Shown one piece after another: positions 24,269 through 32,652 of a stretch of 38,562 bases of DNA. The notes under the pieces are model-generated. The model searched no databases. It was given only the letters and a program-made list of their open reading frames with translations, and was not told the origin of the DNA. The DNA is taken from positions 1 through 38,562 of the forward strand of contig WFSJ01000049.1 in assembly GCA_015486055.1 (NCBI GenBank), read 5' to 3'. Numbering within the stretch: the stretch's first letter is position 1; every line of letters starts with the position of its first letter. A program made the position numbers and the translations under genes. The DNA comes from Acidobacteriota bacterium. Lineage in GTDB: Bacteria > Acidobacteriota > Aminicenantia > S016-38.

Positions 24269-24714
24269 GGGAGAAGTATGACCTGAAGAAACTGGCTACA
24301 GCAGACGGGATCCCAACTTATTACTGTCCTGCAGATTTTGTAGCAAAACTTTCAAAGGAGCTGAAAGAAGATTTCAAAGTTCTCCTTGATATAACCGCTG
24401 TTGATTATATGGGAAGGAAGGAAAAGAGATTTGAGATAGTATATCTTTTCCTTTCCATCACTCAAAAAATAAGGTTGAGGATAAAGCTTGAAATAGAGGA
24501 AGGACAAAAAGTTCCAACAATTTCGCATCTTTGGGGAAATGCAAACTGGCTTGAAAGGGAAATATACGACATGTTTGGTATAGAATTTAAAGGGCATCCT
24601 GACCTTAGAAGAATTCTTCTTTACCCCGAATTTAAAGGACATCCTTTGAGGAAGGATTATCCAATTAAGAAATCCCAACCGAGGATAAAATTTCTCAGAC
24701 CCGAGAGGAAATGA
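24250..24714 (+). CDS. nuoC: NADH-quinone oxidoreductase subunit C
   Basis: This 154-residue peripheral subunit shows the 30-kDa family signature LEREIYDMFGIEFKGHPDLR, followed by ILLYPEFKGHPLRKDYPI. It is separate from NuoD, unlike the fused NuoCD of enterobacteria. AGAGGGA lies upstream of the ATG. It overlaps nuoB by 19 bp and nuoD by 4 bp. Confidence 0.95.
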   Translation: MVLDEIREKYDLKKLATADGIPTYYCPADFVAKLSKELKEDFKVLLDITAVDYMGRKEKRFEIVYLFLSITQKIRLRIKLEIEEGQKVPTISHLWGNANWLEREIYDMFGIEFKGHPDLRRILLYPEFKGHPLRKDYPIKKSQPRIKFLRPERK

Positions 24715-26012
24715 TGGAGAGAATGCTTCTTAATATAGGTCCCTCTCATCCTGCTATGCATGGCACAATTCAGATCAAAGTAGAGTTAGATGGAGAAAGA
24801 GTAATTAAGGCGGATGTTGAGATAGGATATCTCCACAGGGGATTCGAAAAGACTGCGGAGAACAGAACATACATACAGATTGTTCCATATACAGACAGAC
24901 TGAATTATGTTTCACCTCTTCTGAATAACTTGGCTTATGCAATGGCGATAGAAAAGCTTCTTGGAATAGATGTTCCCCCAAGAGCAAAATGGCTGAGGAT
25001 GATATTCGCAGAGATATCAAGGATAACGGACCACCTTACATGCATTGCTCCTATTGGGATGGAACTTGGAGCCTTCACCGTTTTTCTCTATATGATAAAG
25101 GCCAGAGAATTCCTGTGGGATGTTCTCGATGCAACTACAGGAGCGAGGCTCACCACTTCCTATATAAGAATAGGCGGGGTAAAGGCAGATGTCCCTGAAA
25201 ATTTTGGGGAGCTTTTGAAAAAAGCTATTGAAGAAGTAAAGAAGGCTGTAAAAGATGTTGGCGGACTTCTTTCAAAGAATCCAATTTTTCTCAAAAGGAC
25301 AAGGGATATTGCAATCGTATCCCAGAGTGATGCCCTCAATTATGGGTTCACAGGTCCTGTTCTCAGATCCACAGGATATTATTATGATGTTAGAAAGGCA
25401 TTTCCCTATCTTTATTATGACGATGTTGATTTTGATGTTCCCCTCGGGGAAAATGGGGACAATTACGATAGATACATGGTAAGGATGAGGGAAATAGAAC
25501 AGAGTATAAGGATAATAGAACAGGCATTCAAGAAAATAGAAAAGGGACCTGTAAGGGAAAAAGAAGGGCTAATAGAAGCATATGAGGCGATAAAAGCTTC
25601 TCAGAGAGGGGAATATCTGGAGGGAAAGCTTAAACTCGGACCTAATCTTGAAGGGATGGAGAAAGAGACATACGAAAGCATAATGGCAAATGTTCCTGAG
25701 TATGTTCCTCCACCCAAGGAGGATCTTTACAGAACAATAGAAGGAATGATAAGGCACTTCAAGCTCATAATGAGCGGCCATGGAATAAGACCTCCCAAAG
25801 GGGAAGTTTACATTCCTATTGAGGGGGGAAACGGAGAACTTGGATTTTACATCGTGAGTGATGGAACTGATAAGCCTTACAGGGTGCACCTCAGGGCCCC
25901 TGTTTTTTCAATAATGTCAGCCCTTGGAAAGATGATAGAGGGTTACTATGTTGCAGATGTTATACCTACTTTTGCCTCAATTAATATGATTGGCGGGGAG
26001 CTTGACAGATGA
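24711..26012 (+). CDS. nuoD: NADH-quinone oxidoreductase subunit D
   Basis: This 433-residue 49-kDa-type subunit lines the quinone cavity with NuoB. Signatures include IGPSHPAMHGT near the N-terminus, GYLHRGFEKTAENRTY, ITDHLTCIAPIGMELGAFT and FPYLYYDDVDFDVPLGENGD. The C-terminal block is RVHLRAPVFSIMSALGKMIE, ending in GELDR as usual. It is somewhat longer than many bacterial homologues (about 370-410), the extra lying in a charged insert near residues 255-340. It overlaps both neighbours by 4 bp. Confidence 0.95.
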   Translation: MMERMLLNIGPSHPAMHGTIQIKVELDGERVIKADVEIGYLHRGFEKTAENRTYIQIVPYTDRLNYVSPLLNNLAYAMAIEKLLGIDVPPRAKWLRMIFAEISRITDHLTCIAPIGMELGAFTVFLYMIKAREFLWDVLDATTGARLTTSYIRIGGVKADVPENFGELLKKAIEEVKKAVKDVGGLLSKNPIFLKRTRDIAIVSQSDALNYGFTGPVLRSTGYYYDVRKAFPYLYYDDVDFDVPLGENGDNYDRYMVRMREIEQSIRIIEQAFKKIEKGPVREKEGLIEAYEAIKASQRGEYLEGKLKLGPNLEGMEKETYESIMANVPEYVPPPKEDLYRTIEGMIRHFKLIMSGHGIRPPKGEVYIPIEGGNGELGFYIVSDGTDKPYRVHLRAPVFSIMSALGKMIEGYYVADVIPTFASINMIGGELDR

Positions 26013-26479
26013 AGGAAATAAGTAAGGAAGCAAGGGAAAAAATAAAGAATCTCTTTTCCCGCTATCCGGATAAACGTTCATCTCTCCTTGAAGTTTTGCA
26101 CATACTTCAGGATGATTGGGGATATATAGAGGAAGAGGATGAAGAGAAAATTGCAGAGCTTCTTGATATGAATCCTGTTAATGTTCACGAGGTTGTAACT
26201 TTCTACACAATGTATTACAGAAGACCCGTTGGGAGATATGTGATAAAAGTTTGCAGGAATTTAACATGCACACTTATGGGTGGGGAAACGATAATAAATT
26301 ATCTAAGGAAAAAGCTGAAGGTAGAATTAGGGAATACCAGCTCTGATGGAAAATTTACTCTTGAGGCTGTTGAATGCCTTGGAGCCTGCGAATTAGCACC
26401 TGTTATGGAAATAAACGGAGAGTTTTACGGTCATCTTACTCCTGAAAAAATAGATAAAGTCATAGAGGAACTTAAGTGA
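26009..26479 (+). CDS. nuoE: NADH-quinone oxidoreductase subunit E
   Basis: This 156-residue thioredoxin-fold subunit binds the [2Fe-2S] cluster N1a through Cys82, Cys87, Cys123 and Cys127 (VCRNLTC and ECLGACELAP). The helical N-terminal domain has the usual VHEVVTFYTMY segment. With NuoF and NuoG it forms the NADH dehydrogenase module. Its stop overlaps the nuoF GTG start. Confidence 0.96.
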   Translation: MKEISKEAREKIKNLFSRYPDKRSSLLEVLHILQDDWGYIEEEDEEKIAELLDMNPVNVHEVVTFYTMYYRRPVGRYVIKVCRNLTCTLMGGETIINYLRKKLKVELGNTSSDGKFTLEAVECLGACELAPVMEINGEFYGHLTPEKIDKVIEELK

Positions 26480-27732
26480 GTCTTGTCATAACTCCATGGT
26501 TCGGGGCGGTAAAAATAGGTGATTACATAAAAAGGAGAGGTTATGAAGGCGCCAAAAAAGCCCTTTCAATAAAGCCAGAAGATGTTATAGAGGAAGTGAA
26601 AAAATCCAATCTAAGGGGAAGAGGCGGTGCTGGTTTTCCCACAGGCCTAAAATGGAGCTTTGTCCCAAGGGAAACTGATAAACCAAAATATCTCTGTGTA
26701 AATGCTGACGAAGGAGAGCCAGGGACATTTAAAGATAGATATATAATTGAAAATGCTCCCCATCTTATTATAGAAGGAGCAGTAATAGCTTCATGGGCAG
26801 TTGGAATTCACAGGGCATATGTTTACATAAGGGGAGAATATTTAAAATTTGCTCTTATTCTTGAGAAGGCGATTGAAGAAGCCTATCAGAGAGGATTTCT
26901 TGGGAAAAACATTTTTGGAAAGGATTTTAGCTTGGATATATACATTCACAGGGGAGCTGGAGCATATGTATGCGGGGAGGAAACTGCTTTGATTGAATCT
27001 CTTGAAGGAAAGAGAGGAAATCCAAGGGTAAGGCCTCCTTTTCCTGCAACAAATGGGCTTTACGATTGCCCTACAGTTGTAAACAATGTCGAGACAATAG
27101 CCTGCCTTCCGTATATATTAAGGGAGGGAGGTGAGAACTTTGCCTCCCTCGGCGTGGAGAAAAACGGTGGAACGAAGCTTTTTGCGGTAAGTGGTCATGT
27201 TAAGGATCCAGGAGTTTACGAATTACCAATGGGGAGCAGCCTGCGGGAGCTAATTTATAACTATGCAGGTGGTGTCAGGGGAAACAGAAGGCTTAAGGCT
27301 GTGATCCCAGGAGGAAGTTCCTCATCCATACTGATGGCAGATGAAATAGATGTGAGTCTTGATTATGATTCAATGATAAAAGCAGGGACAATGCTTGGCT
27401 CTGGAGCCGTTATTGTTCTTGATGAAACAGCATGCATGGCAGAAGTTTTAAGGGTTATAACAAGGTTTTACGCTCACGAGAGCTGTGGCCAGTGCACTCC
27501 CTGTAGGCAGGGAACTTCATGGATGGCAAAAATTGCAGAGAGGATAGCAATAGGAAAGGGGAAGAAGGGAGATATTGACCTTCTCCTTGATATTGCCCAT
27601 TCAATTATGGGTAAGACAATTTGTCCCCTTGGGGATGCAGCAGCAATGCCAGTTATAGCAATTTGCGATAAATTTCGGTCAGAGCTTGAAGAACAGATAA
27701 GGGAAAGAAGATGTCCAATAGAAAGAGAATAA
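26476..27732 (+). CDS. nuoF: NADH-quinone oxidoreductase subunit F
   Basis: This 418-residue subunit binds NADH, FMN and cluster N3. Visible are the glycine-rich NADH site GRGGAGFPTGLKW, the FMN region NADEGEPGTFKDRY, VCGEETALIESLEGKRGNPR, and the cluster ligands Cys337, Cys340, Cys343 and Cys383 (SCGQCTPC and ICPLGD). It starts with GTG at 26476, forming GTGA with the nuoE stop. Full length. It overlaps nuoG by 22 bp. Confidence 0.96.
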   Translation: MSLVITPWFGAVKIGDYIKRRGYEGAKKALSIKPEDVIEEVKKSNLRGRGGAGFPTGLKWSFVPRETDKPKYLCVNADEGEPGTFKDRYIIENAPHLIIEGAVIASWAVGIHRAYVYIRGEYLKFALILEKAIEEAYQRGFLGKNIFGKDFSLDIYIHRGAGAYVCGEETALIESLEGKRGNPRVRPPFPATNGLYDCPTVVNNVETIACLPYILREGGENFASLGVEKNGGTKLFAVSGHVKDPGVYELPMGSSLRELIYNYAGGVRGNRRLKAVIPGGSSSSILMADEIDVSLDYDSMIKAGTMLGSGAVIVLDETACMAEVLRVITRFYAHESCGQCTPCRQGTSWMAKIAERIAIGKGKKGDIDLLLDIAHSIMGKTICPLGDAAAMPVIAICDKFRSELEEQIRERRCPIERE

Positions 27733-29162
27733 AGATTACGATAGATGGGAAAGAAATTGAAACTTATGAGGGGACCCTTATAATAAAAGCTGCTGAGGAT
27801 GCAGGAATATACATACCAAGGCTTTGCTATCATGAAGCATTGAAACCTGATGGAAACTGCAGAATGTGTTTTGTTGAAATTGAAGGTTTGAGGAAACCTG
27901 TCCCTTCGTGTTTAACGCCGGCAAAGGAAGGGATGGTTATAAGGACCGACACAGATGCTCTCAAGAAGCACAGAAGCTCTATACTTGAAATGATACTCAC
28001 TACCCATCCGATGGACTGTCCAATCTGTGATCAGGCAGGGGAGTGTGCACTTCAGGATTATTATTTTCAATACGATCTTAAGGAAAGCCGCTGGAGGGAG
28101 AAGAAAGAGAAAAAGCCAAAGAGAGTTCACTGGGGGAAGAATTTAATATACGATGCTGCCCGGTGCATAATTTGTAAAAGATGCGTAAGGTTTCTTGATG
28201 AGATTACTGGAACTCAGGAGCTTGGCGTGTTTGAGAGAGGCATCCATAGCTATATAGGGCTTTTTGATGGAAATAGAATAGAGAATGATTACTCAGGGAA
28301 CCTTGTTGATATTTGTCCTGTTGGTGCAATTACAGACCTTGATTTTAGATTTAAGTCAAGGGTCTGGTTCCTTAATAGAACGCCTTCAATCTGTCCGTTC
28401 TGCGCGAGGGGATGCAATATAGAAATTCACACTAATACGAAGAACCCGTTTTCCTCCCAGAGAGTTTACAGAATAAAACCGAGGAAGAATCTTGAAGTGA
28501 ACAAATGGTGGATATGCGATGAGGGCAGGTATTCATATGAGTTTATTGACAGTGATAGAATAGAATATCCAATGGCCAGGGGAAAGAAAACAAGCTGGGA
28601 TTCTGTAAGACAGGAGATACTCAAGATTGTAGGGAAAGATGTAAGGTTGTATGTTTCGGCATGGATGAGCAATGAGGAACTTACATACTGGATGCAGATA
28701 GCAAAAACCTTTGATTGGAAACTTTCCCTTGTTGGGAAACCCCGTGGAAAGGGAGATGAAATCCTTAAGCTTCCTGATAAGAACCCTAATAGAAAGGGAG
28801 CTGAAATTCTGGGAATCAGAGAAGAAATTGGGCATGAAGAAGTGGCAGTAGTTTTTCACTTTCTGCCTGTGAGCTTGGAAAGGCATAAAATAAAGATAGG
28901 AATTTTTACAAATAAATTTGAGGGTATGGACAAATTTGACATTATTATTCCTGCAGCGGTTTTTGCTGAGAAAGAAGGGAGCTGGACAAATTTCCAGGGC
29001 AAGGTTCAAAATTTCCAGAAGGCTTTAGAACCCATAGGAGAAGCAAAAAGTGAGGGAGAAATAGGAGAATTTTTAGCCAATACCTTAGGACTTGACCTAC
29101 AATGGGAAATTGGAAAGTACAGGGAAGAATTTGAGAAGGAGCTCAGGAAATGGAATGGGTAA
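27711..29162 (+). CDS. nuoG: NADH-quinone oxidoreductase subunit G, short form
   Basis: This 483-residue subunit has every cluster ligand: [2Fe-2S] N1b at Cys39, Cys50, Cys53, Cys67; N5 at His99, Cys103, Cys106, Cys112; N4 at Cys152, Cys155, Cys158, Cys202; and the optional N7 at Cys228, Cys231, Cys235, Cys269. The molybdopterin-oxidoreductase-like region that follows is only about 210 residues, against 400-650 in most homologues. Its end still has the family block IIIPAAVFAEKEGSWTNFQG. This suggests a large internal loss rather than a broken 3' end. It overlaps nuoH by 13 bp. Confidence 0.94.
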   Translation: MSNRKRIKITIDGKEIETYEGTLIIKAAEDAGIYIPRLCYHEALKPDGNCRMCFVEIEGLRKPVPSCLTPAKEGMVIRTDTDALKKHRSSILEMILTTHPMDCPICDQAGECALQDYYFQYDLKESRWREKKEKKPKRVHWGKNLIYDAARCIICKRCVRFLDEITGTQELGVFERGIHSYIGLFDGNRIENDYSGNLVDICPVGAITDLDFRFKSRVWFLNRTPSICPFCARGCNIEIHTNTKNPFSSQRVYRIKPRKNLEVNKWWICDEGRYSYEFIDSDRIEYPMARGKKTSWDSVRQEILKIVGKDVRLYVSAWMSNEELTYWMQIAKTFDWKLSLVGKPRGKGDEILKLPDKNPNRKGAEILGIREEIGHEEVAVVFHFLPVSLERHKIKIGIFTNKFEGMDKFDIIIPAAVFAEKEGSWTNFQGKVQNFQKALEPIGEAKSEGEIGEFLANTLGLDLQWEIGKYREEFEKELRKWNG

Positions 29163-30232
29163 TTGCAGTTGCGGTTAAGGTGATAGTCATCTTCACTTGG
29201 GCTCTTCTTACAGTTCTGTACATAACCCTTCTTGAGAGAAAGGAATCGGCAGTCATTCAGGATAGGATAGGTGCAAACAGGGCATCTATTCTGGGACTCA
29301 GGCTGAATGGCTTTTTCCAACCTTATGCAGATGCTCTGAAGATGTTTTTCAAGGAAGATTATACTCCTCCCTTTGTAGACAAGCCTTTTTATTATTTAGC
29401 CCCGCTTGTTTCAATCGTATTTGCCCTTATTCCAGTTGGAGCAGTTCCTGTTGCAGATTCAATAGGCCTTTTTGGAAGGAAATTTCCCTTATCTGTGATA
29501 GGCTCAAATGTGGGGGTTGTTCTTATACTTTCCCTTCTTTCTCTTGCTGTATACGGCGTTATCTTCGGAGGTTATGGTTCAAGGAACAAATATGGTGTTC
29601 TCGGAGGGATGAGAGGAACTGCACAGGCTATTTCCTATGAGGTTGCAATTGGCCTCTCCTTGGTGGGCGTTCTCATGGTGTTTCCTTCCCTTGACCTTAA
29701 CGAAATAGTTCATCTTCAGAACAGATACATTCTCGGTGGATGGGTACCTCTGTGGGGAATATTCCTTCAGCCTCTTGCAGCGGTTTTATTCCTTATAGCA
29801 GGTATGGCTGAAAATAAAAGGGTCCCCTTTGACATTCCTGAAGGCGAGTCAGAAATCATAGGATATTTCCTTGAATACAGCGGAATGAAATTCGGGATGT
29901 TCTTTGTGGCAGATTTTGTAGAGATTCTCCTTCTTGCTGCCCTATTCACAACATTTTTCCTCGGGGGCTACAATCTTCCCTGGCTTTTTACGGAGGGTTT
30001 TCACTTCCCATGGGGAGGAAGTCTTGCCATGTCTCCTATAATTGTTCGGATAGTCCAGTTTGTAACCTTTAATATAAAACTCTGGATTATGATCTGGTTT
30101 CTCCTTCTTGTAAGATGGACATATCCAAGATACCGCTTTGACCAGTTAATGGACCTCGGCTGGAAATCTTTAGTTCCCCTTTCGATATTCAACATTCTAA
30201 TAACAGCGGCAGTGATGGTGGTGATAAGATGA
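29150..30232 (+). CDS. nuoH: NADH-quinone oxidoreductase subunit H
   Basis: This 360-residue membrane subunit has eight to nine helices. Typical blocks are LLERKESAVIQDRIGANRAS, GFFQPYADALKMFFKEDYTP and RVPFDIPEGESEIIGYFLEY. It joins the quinone site to the proton-pumping membrane arm. Full length. It overlaps nuoI by 4 bp. Confidence 0.96.
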   Translation: MEWVIAVAVKVIVIFTWALLTVLYITLLERKESAVIQDRIGANRASILGLRLNGFFQPYADALKMFFKEDYTPPFVDKPFYYLAPLVSIVFALIPVGAVPVADSIGLFGRKFPLSVIGSNVGVVLILSLLSLAVYGVIFGGYGSRNKYGVLGGMRGTAQAISYEVAIGLSLVGVLMVFPSLDLNEIVHLQNRYILGGWVPLWGIFLQPLAAVLFLIAGMAENKRVPFDIPEGESEIIGYFLEYSGMKFGMFFVADFVEILLLAALFTTFFLGGYNLPWLFTEGFHFPWGGSLAMSPIIVRIVQFVTFNIKLWIMIWFLLLVRWTYPRYRFDQLMDLGWKSLVPLSIFNILITAAVMVVIR

Positions 30233-30693
30233 GGCTTTTTATAGAAGCAGTTAAGGGGCTTGGGGTAACAATGAAGCATTTCTTTCTCAATATGTTCTAT
30301 CACATCTTGAGATTTTTTCACCTGAGCCATAAAAAAGGGGAAACAGTTACGACTCAATACCCCGAGGAGAAGAGGGAAACATTTACAAGGGTTAGGCTGC
30401 GCCACAGGCTTCTTTCCAGGGATGACGGAAGACTTCGCTGTGTCGCGTGTTATATGTGTGCGACTGCCTGTCCTGCGCAATGTATATACATTGAGGCAGA
30501 AGAGGATCCCAGGAATCCTCTTGAAAAGAAGCCAAAGCAGTTTATAATAAACCTTGGAAGATGTGCCTACTGCGGGTTCTGCGTTGAGGCTTGCCCTGAA
30601 GATGCCCTTAGAATGGATGTGCATGTCCCCGAAATTTCTGAATATAAGAAGGAAGACTTGCTTTATGATATAGACAAGTTGACCCATTGGTGA
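30229..30693 (+). CDS. nuoI: NADH-quinone oxidoreductase subunit I
   Basis: This 154-residue ferredoxin-like subunit holds clusters N6a and N6b through Cys71, Cys74, Cys77, Cys81 and Cys112, Cys115, Cys118, Cys122. Each second motif has the CP end (CATACP and CVEACP). An amphipathic N-terminal helix would lie on the membrane. It is the last nuo gene in the run. nuoJ, K, L, M and N are not found downstream. Confidence 0.96.
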   Translation: MRLFIEAVKGLGVTMKHFFLNMFYHILRFFHLSHKKGETVTTQYPEEKRETFTRVRLRHRLLSRDDGRLRCVACYMCATACPAQCIYIEAEEDPRNPLEKKPKQFIINLGRCAYCGFCVEACPEDALRMDVHVPEISEYKKEDLLYDIDKLTHW

Positions 30694-30700
30694 ATTGGGG

Positions 30701-31402
30701 ATGAAAGGCAGGATTCTTATAGTAGATGATGATCAGAATCTTATAGACTCTCTTAGAAGAGAATTGAAAGAGGAGATGGAGCTCTACCACATAGATTTTG
30801 CAAAGAATGGGAGAGAAGCTCTCGAGAAGATAAATAAGGATGGTGCGGATCTTCTTATTACCGACATAAGAATGCCTGAGATGGATGGGATTTCCCTATT
30901 AGTGGAACTTATGAATAGTAAGAAATGGATGCATGTTATAGTGGCTTCAGGAGAAAATACAATGAGGATGATGAACCTCAAAAGCATGGAGGAACTCAAG
31001 GATTTTGGAATAGTGAAATACATATACAAACCTTTCCTACCCAGCAGCTTCAAAAAATTATTAAGGGAAACAATGGAGAAGATAGAACAGAGCGATACAA
31101 TAAGAGGGATAACACTCCCTTCTATCCTCCAGATGGTTGAGATGGATGGAGTTACAGGCGTAATAACGGTTCAGAAAGGGAAAATGGAGGGCAGGCTTTT
31201 TTTTCGGTGGGGCGGATTGGTTGATGCCCAGACTGAAAACCTCAATGGAGAAAAAGCGGCTCTTGACATCCTTTCGTGGAAGGATGTAAAAGTCTCCATT
31301 GAGCACATCCATCACAACAGGAAGAAAACGATAAAATTGGGTCTTGTTTCTCTGATTCTCAAAGCATCCAAAGAGATTGATGAGAAGAGAAAAATTTCCT
31401 AA
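30701..31402 (+). CDS. response regulator with C-terminal PATAN/DUF4388 domain
   Basis: The protein has 233 residues from ATG 30701, with GGTGA as ribosome site; a TTG two codons upstream is less likely. The receiver domain (about 1-118) has the acidic pocket Asp9-Asp10-Asp11, phosphoacceptor Asp55 in LLITDIRMPEMDG and Lys110 in YIYKPF. The C-terminal PATAN (DUF4388) domain runs from GITLPSILQMVEMDGVTGVI to the end. PATAN domains are thought to mediate protein contacts in signalling, not DNA binding. No partner kinase is encoded in the window. It lies 7 bp after nuoI and 2 bp before the flippase gene, so it is probably co-transcribed with both. Confidence 0.88.
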   Translation: MKGRILIVDDDQNLIDSLRRELKEEMELYHIDFAKNGREALEKINKDGADLLITDIRMPEMDGISLLVELMNSKKWMHVIVASGENTMRMMNLKSMEELKDFGIVKYIYKPFLPSSFKKLLRETMEKIEQSDTIRGITLPSILQMVEMDGVTGVITVQKGKMEGRLFFRWGGLVDAQTENLNGEKAALDILSWKDVKVSIEHIHHNRKKTIKLGLVSLILKASKEIDEKRKIS

Positions 31403-31404
31403 AT

Positions 31405-32652
31405 ATGGCTGAGAAGCATGATAAGAGGAGGATAGCTGAAAATTTCTTTTCCCTTTCCCTTATAGAAGGAGCAAGATATCTACTTCCTTTTCTTACTGTT
31501 CCATTCTTATTAAGGGTTCTTGGCGCTGAAAAATATGGATTGGTATTATTCGCTCAGGGTATAATTCAGTATTTTGGGGTACTTGTTGAATATGGCTTTG
31601 GGATATCTGCAACCCATGAAATATCTGTCAATAGGGAAAGCCCTGAAAGAATAAGCGGGATTTATTTTTCGGTCATCATCGCAAAAATATTATTGATGAT
31701 TTTTGGCTTTGTTATCCTTGTTTTTTTGATATTTTCTATAAAAAAACTTAGAGCTGAGTGGCTACTTTATATCCTTACCTTTAGCACGATTTTTGGCAAT
31801 GTTTTTACCTCTATATGGTTCTTCCAGGGGCTTGAAAAAATGAAATATATAACAATTATAAGTATAGTAAATAGAGTTCTATTTGCCCTTTCAATTTTTG
31901 CATTTATAAGGAAGCCTTCTCATTATATTTATGTTCCTGTAGTAAATTCCATTGCAAGCTTTGTCGCCGGAATTCTTGCCCTTTATCTGGCCTTTAAAAT
32001 TTTCCCCCTAAAGTTTAGGTTTCATTTTCCCACACTCATATATATGTTCAAAAAAAGCTTTTTCTTCTTTCTTTCAAGGCTTTCCATCAGCTTTTATACG
32101 GTTACCAATAGTGTTTTGATAGGCTCTATTTTTTCCATGGAATATGTGGCGTATTATGGAGTTGCAGAAAAGACGGTTAGGTTTTTCCGCAGGCCTGTAG
32201 ATTTATTAAATAGAGCAGTTTATCCTTATGCTTCCTATAAAAGATCCTCCGAGTTTATAAAGAAAATCCTCAAATATACATTTATATCTGGAGTTATTTT
32301 TATGCTTTTTATTGATGCGTTTGGGAAACCGATTATTATGTTGATTGGTGGAGCACAATTTGTCCCCGCAGTAAAACTTCTCAGGATACTTTCACTTATA
32401 GTTCCTATAGTTAGCATTCATGTCCTTCTGGGAACTTCTGTTCTCGTCGCCTTTGGAAAGGAAAAATATTTCAATTTAAGCGTTATCTTTGGCTCTTTGT
32501 TCTATGTAGTAACTATTGTGAGTTTTATAGCTTTAAATGTATTGACGGTTCCCATGATTGCTTTTGTGAGAGTTTTAGCTGACGGTTTCATTCTTGTTTA
32601 TAGATTTTATTGTGTGAGAAAATTTAATCTTCTTGGAGGAACTTATGCCTAA
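31405..32652 (+). CDS. Wzx-type polysaccharide flippase (MOP superfamily)
   Basis: This 415-residue protein has about twelve membrane helices. The N-terminal segments PFLTVPFLLRVLGAEKYGLV and YFGVLVEYGFGISATHEIS are typical of O-antigen/teichoic lipid-linked oligosaccharide flippases. It would move a polyprenyl-linked repeat across the inner membrane. No Shine-Dalgarno is clear; translation may be coupled to the upstream gene, which ends 2 bp earlier. It overlaps the next gene by 8 bp. Confidence 0.9.
   Translation: MAEKHDKRRIAENFFSLSLIEGARYLLPFLTVPFLLRVLGAEKYGLVLFAQGIIQYFGVLVEYGFGISATHEISVNRESPERISGIYFSVIIAKILLMIFGFVILVFLIFSIKKLRAEWLLYILTFSTIFGNVFTSIWFFQGLEKMKYITIISIVNRVLFALSIFAFIRKPSHYIYVPVVNSIASFVAGILALYLAFKIFPLKFRFHFPTLIYMFKKSFFFFLSRLSISFYTVTNSVLIGSIFSMEYVAYYGVAEKTVRFFRRPVDLLNRAVYPYASYKRSSEFIKKILKYTFISGVIFMLFIDAFGKPIIMLIGGAQFVPAVKLLRILSLIVPIVSIHVLLGTSVLVAFGKEKYFNLSVIFGSLFYVVTIVSFIALNVLTVPMIAFVRVLADGFILVYRFYCVRKFNLLGGTYA

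Noticed and set aside
30701-31402. DNA-binding response regulator
   Set aside because: The C-terminal part matches PATAN/DUF4388 and shows no helix-turn-helix.
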